Made by a program: the position numbers and the translations under genes. A DNA stretch of 64,000 nt from contig CM052356.1 in NCBI GenBank assembly GCA_028551475.1, positions 13,791,884-13,855,883 on the forward strand. The letters are read 5' to 3'. Positions within the stretch are counted from its first letter, which is position 1, and every line of letters starts with the position of its first letter. The stretch comes from Casuarina equisetifolia (lineage: Eukaryota; Streptophyta; Magnoliopsida; Fagales; Casuarinaceae). This document shows positions 56,063-64,000 of the stretch, one piece after another. The notes beneath the pieces are model-generated. The model saw nothing but the letters and a program-made list of their open reading frames with translations. It ran no database searches and was not told the DNA's origin.

Positions 56063-58267
56063 ATGGCGGCACCGTCGGATCGCAGGGCCACCATCATCGA
56101 TGGAAAAGCTGTCGCCCAAACCATCCGCAACGAAATTGCCGCCGAAGTGCAACATCTCTCCGAGAAGTGCAACAAGGTATGGAACTAAACCCAGTATTTT
56201 GTGGATGTCGTAAAGCCTTTTTTGGTTCTCCATCGTGAAATGCCTTACTTTCCTGCGAAAAACGATGAATCAGTGCAACAGATCTCAGGTGGGAAGGTCA
56301 AATTTAGCTCAGAAGGGCCGTCTTTTATAGTTCGCGGACAATTTTGAGGATCATACTTCATAATCTGGTGTTTGTTTTTGGGATGTTGTAAGCTGGGATG
56401 TGATTGTTCTCTTGCTTGGCCTGCGTAGGTTCCGGGGCTGGCTGTGGTGATTGTGGGCAATAGGAAGGATTCTCAGACCTATGTGAGTATGAAGAGACGG
56501 GCATGTGCCGAGGTTGGGATCAAATCCTTTGACATAGACCTTCCGGAGCAAGTATCTGAAGCCGAGGTGGTCAGCAAGGTTCACGAGTTGAATGCAAATC
56601 CTGATGTACATGGTTGGTCAGTTTTTAGTGTATAGAAATGCACTCGAATTTGATAGATCTTCTTTTAGGTTTTGAGAGAGAGTCCATAACGCTTAACAGT
56701 GTTTTTCATGCTGAAAAGTTTCCTTTTATGTGAACCTATGATCTGAACCTATGTGTTTATCTGCCTTAGTTTCTTATCATTGCACTCACAGAGAATCGAA
56801 CAAATAATATGACCAATGTCAATTCTTGGGTTTCAGCGAAATTTTCTAGAGCTTATTTATGTTTAGACTATCATCAGAGTTCATGTTTCCTACGACAAAG
56901 GAGTGCATTTGGTGTTTGAACCTGACAATTATAGTAAAGCGGGGGGAAATTAATTTTTATGTCCTTGGGCCTGTGCTTCTTAAGCTCTGTATAATCATCC
57001 TAACAACGTAGTTTCTTGCATTGCCAGGCATATTGGTGCAGCTTCCATTGCCAAATCATATAAATGAAGAGAAAGTTCTCACTGAAATTAGAATTGAGAA
57101 GGATGTGGATGGCTTCCATCCGCTGAACATTGGGAAGCTCGCAATGAAAGGCAGAGAACCCTTGTTCCTTCCTTGCACCCCCAAGGCATATGCTCTATAT
57201 TTGAGAAGTTTCAATTTCTTGAGAATTATACATATGAATGCCAAATGAGAAAATCCCCAATCTTGTATTTTTTGATCAGGGCTGCATTGAACTTCTGTCA
57301 CGGAGTGGTATAACGATAAAGGGAAAGAAAGCAGTTGTGGTGGGCCGAAGTAACATAGTTGGATTGCCAGTTTCATTATTGCTTCTGAAAGCGGATGCCA
57401 CTGTTACCGTGGTCCATTCACATTCTCGTGACCCTGAAAGTATAATTCGAGAAGCAGACATCATTGTTGCAGCAGCAGGACGGGCAATGATGGTAATGGA
57501 GATGATTCATAGATTCTTTTCATCTTCCTTTATAAATTTATATACTTCTACATGCAGAACCAGTTCTGGTTTCACTTGAAGAATCTAGCGCCTCAGTGTA
57601 GTCCTTGCTAAAAATATGTGCCTTAGCTTTTAGAAATCTCAGAGAACGCTAATATAACATCGAGCATCTGTACTTAAGCATGTTCATTTACTCTAACTGT
57701 CATAAGATGATAAAATCATTTGTCAAATGCAACCAAAGTGGAACATTCAGTTGCGGGTTGTGCAAATCAGAGAATGAATGTATTAGCTGTAATTTGTAAC
57801 TCCTAGGCATCGATAATTCTACTTGGTTGGTAAACTTGTCTGATCTTTATCTAATATTTTTAGTTCTTAGAAGCAAATGCTGTTGCTTGATTGGATCAAA
57901 GTCAATTCGCCTGTGGAACAAATCCAGTTGATTGCTTTGTGACAGTTCATTCTATAGACTAATTGCTCATTGGCCACTCCGTTGAGATTCTTTCATTTTG
58001 TCTATGAATTGATGGATTTAGTTTCTTAATTTTTAGATCAAGGGCAGTTGGATCAAACCCGGTGCTGCAGTTATTGATGTTGGAACAAATGCTGTTGATG
58101 ACCCAAGTAGGAAGACAGGTTACAGGCTGGTTGGAGATGTTGATTTCAATGAAGCTTGCGAGGTAGCTGGGTGGATAACTCCTGTTCCAGGTGGTGTCGG
58201 CCCAATGACTGTTGCAATGCTTCTCAAGAATACTTTGGATGGTGCTAAGCGAGTGATTGAGCATTGA
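56063..58267 (+). CDS. FOLD2: Bifunctional methylenetetrahydrofolate dehydrogenase/cyclohydrolase, cytosolic
   Basis: Interconverts 5,10-methylene-THF, 5,10-methenyl-THF and 10-formyl-THF with NADP(H), supplying one-carbon units. Exons 56063-56176, 56429-56612, 57028-57185, 57280-57492 and 58037-58267 join in frame to 299 residues, the usual length of the plant cytosolic enzyme. No transit peptide precedes the catalytic domain. Catalytic Tyr56 and Lys60 lie in [14 protein letters not shown]. Other signatures: [14 protein letters not shown] across the exon 3/4 junction, the dinucleotide-binding [10 protein letters not shown] (173-182), DVGTNAV and [12 protein letters not shown]. The third intron (57186-57279) begins with GC instead of GT. 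It appears intact; the symbol follows Arabidopsis usage. Confidence 0.95.
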
Positions 58268-58579
58268 TGCCGTGCTTTTTGTCCACTTCATACCAAAGAT
58301 GCTGCTCTTGAGACGCTGTTTTCAGGGCAATTCAATCCGCCATATACAATCAAGTTTAGTAACTACTGTTGTACTTCTTCTTCGGCTTGTGTGAATTTTA
58401 TAGAACCCCAACTTTTGTGAGTGCAGCGAGCTCTGTTTCAACAAAAATGGTGATGAAAGGGTTTAATTTTTACTGATTATCAGCGCACCTCATTTCTCTA
58501 GACCCTCAAAAAGGCGGAAAATTCAATAGGGTTGACAAAAAAAGTGTTAACCCGTCGCAAACAATTAAAACCTACGATA

Positions 58580-58885
58580 TACAACCAACTACCAAAAGTT
58601 GTTAGCAATCCAAATGCAGAAGCCAGGTTGAAAACAAAGCAAGAACCTAGGAGCGCAGCTTGAGGAGGACCAAAACAAACTTTGCTCACCCTCGCTCACA
58701 GGAGGCACAGCCAACTACCAAAAGTTAGCAATCCAAATGCAGAAGCCACGAAATACAACCAACTACCAAAAGTTAGCAATCCAGATGCAGAAGCCAGGTT
58801 GACAACAAAGAAAAAACCTAGGAGCAGCTTGGGGAGGAGCAAAACAAACATTGCTCACTCTTTGCTCTCAGAAGGCACAGGAACA
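58580..58885 (+). repeat. Local repeats downstream of FOLD
   Basis: The block CAACTACCAAAAGTT followed by AGCAATCCAAATGCAGAAGC occurs three times (about 58584, 58710 and 58758). A longer unit with CCTAGGAGC and a TTGCTCAC tail occurs twice (58580-58700 and 58758-58880). A local partial tandem duplication, non-coding as far as I can see. Confidence 0.8.
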
Positions 58886-58889
58886 GCAA

Positions 58890-59830
58890 TCTAAAACATC
58901 GAAGTAAACGAAAGTGAGCTGATCAAGTAAAAGCGTTAGATATGTGTTAGTAATCGTCAGCGGAAGCGTAGAAAGAGAAGCAAAAAGCGCTCTACTGCAT
59001 CTCTTCGTACAATTGATTTCTCTACCACTTGTTATAAGCTGCCTCTTCCTTTTTTGAGCAATCCCCCCATAGGCTTCCTCTGCTGAAAAAGACAGGTAGC
59101 GGCAAAGTGACTCGACTGGTGTTGGGGTTGACAGAATAAGTATAATAACCAAAACCACCATGACGCTCCTCACTCGCTTCACATCCATAAAGGCACAAGA
59201 CTTTTATAACCATTAGATGTTGGAGAATTTCAAGATAAATATACAGTCTGATTGCCAAGTCTTTGAAATACGGAGGCAACTAGCTTAAAAAATTGCAGAA
59301 GCTAAGTCATGGAAAAAAAGGCTAGAAATTGGATTTTTCCTATATTACGTTATTACAAAAACAGCACAAAGATAGCAGTCCAATTATAATTAGGAAAGTA
59401 TACAAAAGAATAAACAAATATTTTCCTATTACGTACAAGTAAAATTTCTAAAATAATTTGACTCTGATAAACACAAATAATGGCATATAGTAAGTATCTT
59501 ATCTCGAATGAATGAAATAATTAAATTGAATGTACATGCATGTTTTCAACAAAGGAAGTAAAAAAAAAAAAATGATGTGATTCATGTGAGTCAAAAGAAT
59601 TCTCATACTCCTAAGTGACCAATAAACAAAACGTAATCAAGAATTGTCAAAATTAATATTCGACGTTTAAACTTTTGATATTTGAACATAAAGAACAAAT
59701 ACGAGAATAATGTGCCGAAATTTGAACATGCTTATCCCGAAACCTCGAAGTTACCACCAGAAAACAGAAAAGCAAGATATCTGAGAGGATCAACGGCCAA
59801 GATTCTCTTGTCCGGAACACAACCACTAGA
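58890..59830. other. Intergenic stretch upstream of the Hsp70 gene
   Basis: Mostly AT-rich sequence with no gene I can support. Minus-strand frames around 58868-59279 lack family features. The final portion forms the Hsp70 promoter. Confidence 0.5.
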
Positions 59831-59833
59831 TTA

Positions 59834-59846
59834 TTCTAGATTCTTC
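59834..59846 (+). promoter_or_regulatory. Heat-shock-element-like motif before the Hsp70 gene
   Basis: TTCTAGATTCTTC fits the heat shock element TTCnnGAAnnTTC with one mismatch (GAT for GAA), about 150 bp before the Hsp70 start codon. Stromal Hsp70 genes are moderately heat-inducible, so a weak element is reasonable. Not proof of binding. Confidence 0.4.
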
Positions 59847-59996
59847 CATGTGGCACCCACCTAACCCTCGCTCCTAAACCCCCTTTATCTCCAACTTCAA
59901 CCCCACATTCCTTCTCCTCCTCCTCCTCGTGGTTAGGGTTTATCTTCTCCACTGCCCCTTTTGAAACCCTAAACCAATTCTCCGATTACTGGCAAA

Positions 59997-63428
<3,432 letters not shown>

Positions 63429-64000
63429 GATATGCCCGAAAAGCGATAATTTTTGCCGCACGTCTGCCCGTCCTTGGCAATGTGTATAAGAAACGAATTT
63501 TATTTTATTTTTGTAGTTTTATGGAGAACGAATGCTATTAGGAATCAAGATGCACTTTTGACCTAAATTATATTATTGCAATTTTACGGATTTTGTAGAA
63601 AGTGTCTATGCATTGTGCCAATATATAAAGCTAGCTGCAGAAGAGTTGATCGTCTAGGTGAGCTTTGAGAAGTGTCCATGTCATGGTATTACCGTAGAAG
63701 CTGCTAAGAGATGCCTTTAAAGGTTATTCAAAGTTTAAAGAGGAAATTTAATGGTTAATTTATTAGCATACATTGAGATCTTTATAGTGAGAGTAATACG
63801 CTATTCTTCCATCTAAGGGAGATTAAAAATTGGATTCATAACTGAGATTGCGAGACATGTCTTTTCCAATGCTCTGAACTGGAATTTCAATGTCCAAATT
63901 TTAAGTATTTACTTATGTTGATAATGAAAAAATAAATTAAAATATAGTTGGAACGGGGTAGCAATCGGCGCGAGCCGACACAGGGGACTGAAAACAGCTA
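63429..64000. other. Hsp70 3' untranslated region and flank
   Basis: AT-rich sequence after the Hsp70 stop codon. A possible near-upstream poly(A) element is not distinct. No further gene is seen to the end of the window. Confidence 0.5.

Noticed and set aside
58868..59279. Minus-strand frames between FOLD and Hsp70
   Set aside because: Two overlapping frames in different phases with no recognisable domain; likely non-coding.

Overview
The window is nuclear DNA from a flowering plant, most likely a dicot. Evidence: genes with short GT-AG introns, an oleosin, a plastid-targeted Hsp70, a plant-specific OSB protein, Ty1/copia and Ty3/gypsy LTR retrotransposons primed by tRNA-Met-like sites, satellite DNA, and scattered organelle-derived fragments. 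I cannot name the species. Only four loci look like working host genes. They sit at the two ends: an oleosin at 6.7-7.2 kb (minus), and on the right, all plus strand, an OSB-type organellar single-strand DNA-binding protein (53.1-55.1 kb), a cytosolic methylene-THF dehydrogenase/cyclohydrolase (56.1-58.3 kb) and a stromal Hsp70 (60.0-63.4 kb).

Layout. 0.7-6.1 kb: a decayed chromodomain-type gypsy element with both LTRs and a 5-bp target duplication. 6.1-7.4 kb: oleosin and its seed-type promoter. 8.2-15.5 kb: a broken copia element, whose 5' LTR holds a gypsy remnant with a large palindrome and whose gag holds a solo LTR. 15.5-24.1 kb: a mosaic of truncated LTRs, a trapped piece of 155-bp satellite and minus-strand gypsy pieces (gag, protease, RT, RNase H, integrase, all broken). 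24.1-29.1 kb: about 5 kb containing organelle-derived pieces (mitochondrial rrn18; plastid rps4, rrn16 and psbB), scrambled. 29.1-31.7 kb: more gypsy LTRs and a gag without pol, then a 500-N gap.

32.2-51.6 kb is a satellite block: about 9 kb of a 306-bp satellite with higher-order repeats, abutting about 4.3 kb of a 155-bp satellite. The 306-bp array is split by an intact, apparently very young gypsy element of the CRM (centromeric retrotransposon) type with one 1457-codon gag-pol frame. A solo LTR of the same family lies in the 155-bp array. Satellites plus CRM-like insertions suggest pericentromeric or centromere-type chromatin, yet ordinary genes begin about 1.6 kb from its right edge.

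The right-end genes are mostly housekeeping: OSB protects organellar DNA, FolD supplies one-carbon folates, and cpHsc70 folds and imports stromal proteins. They show no sign of being one functional unit. The most unusual material is the satellite/CRM block, the apparent kinship of the two satellites, the organellar mosaic, and the palindromic RY element in the oleosin promoter.
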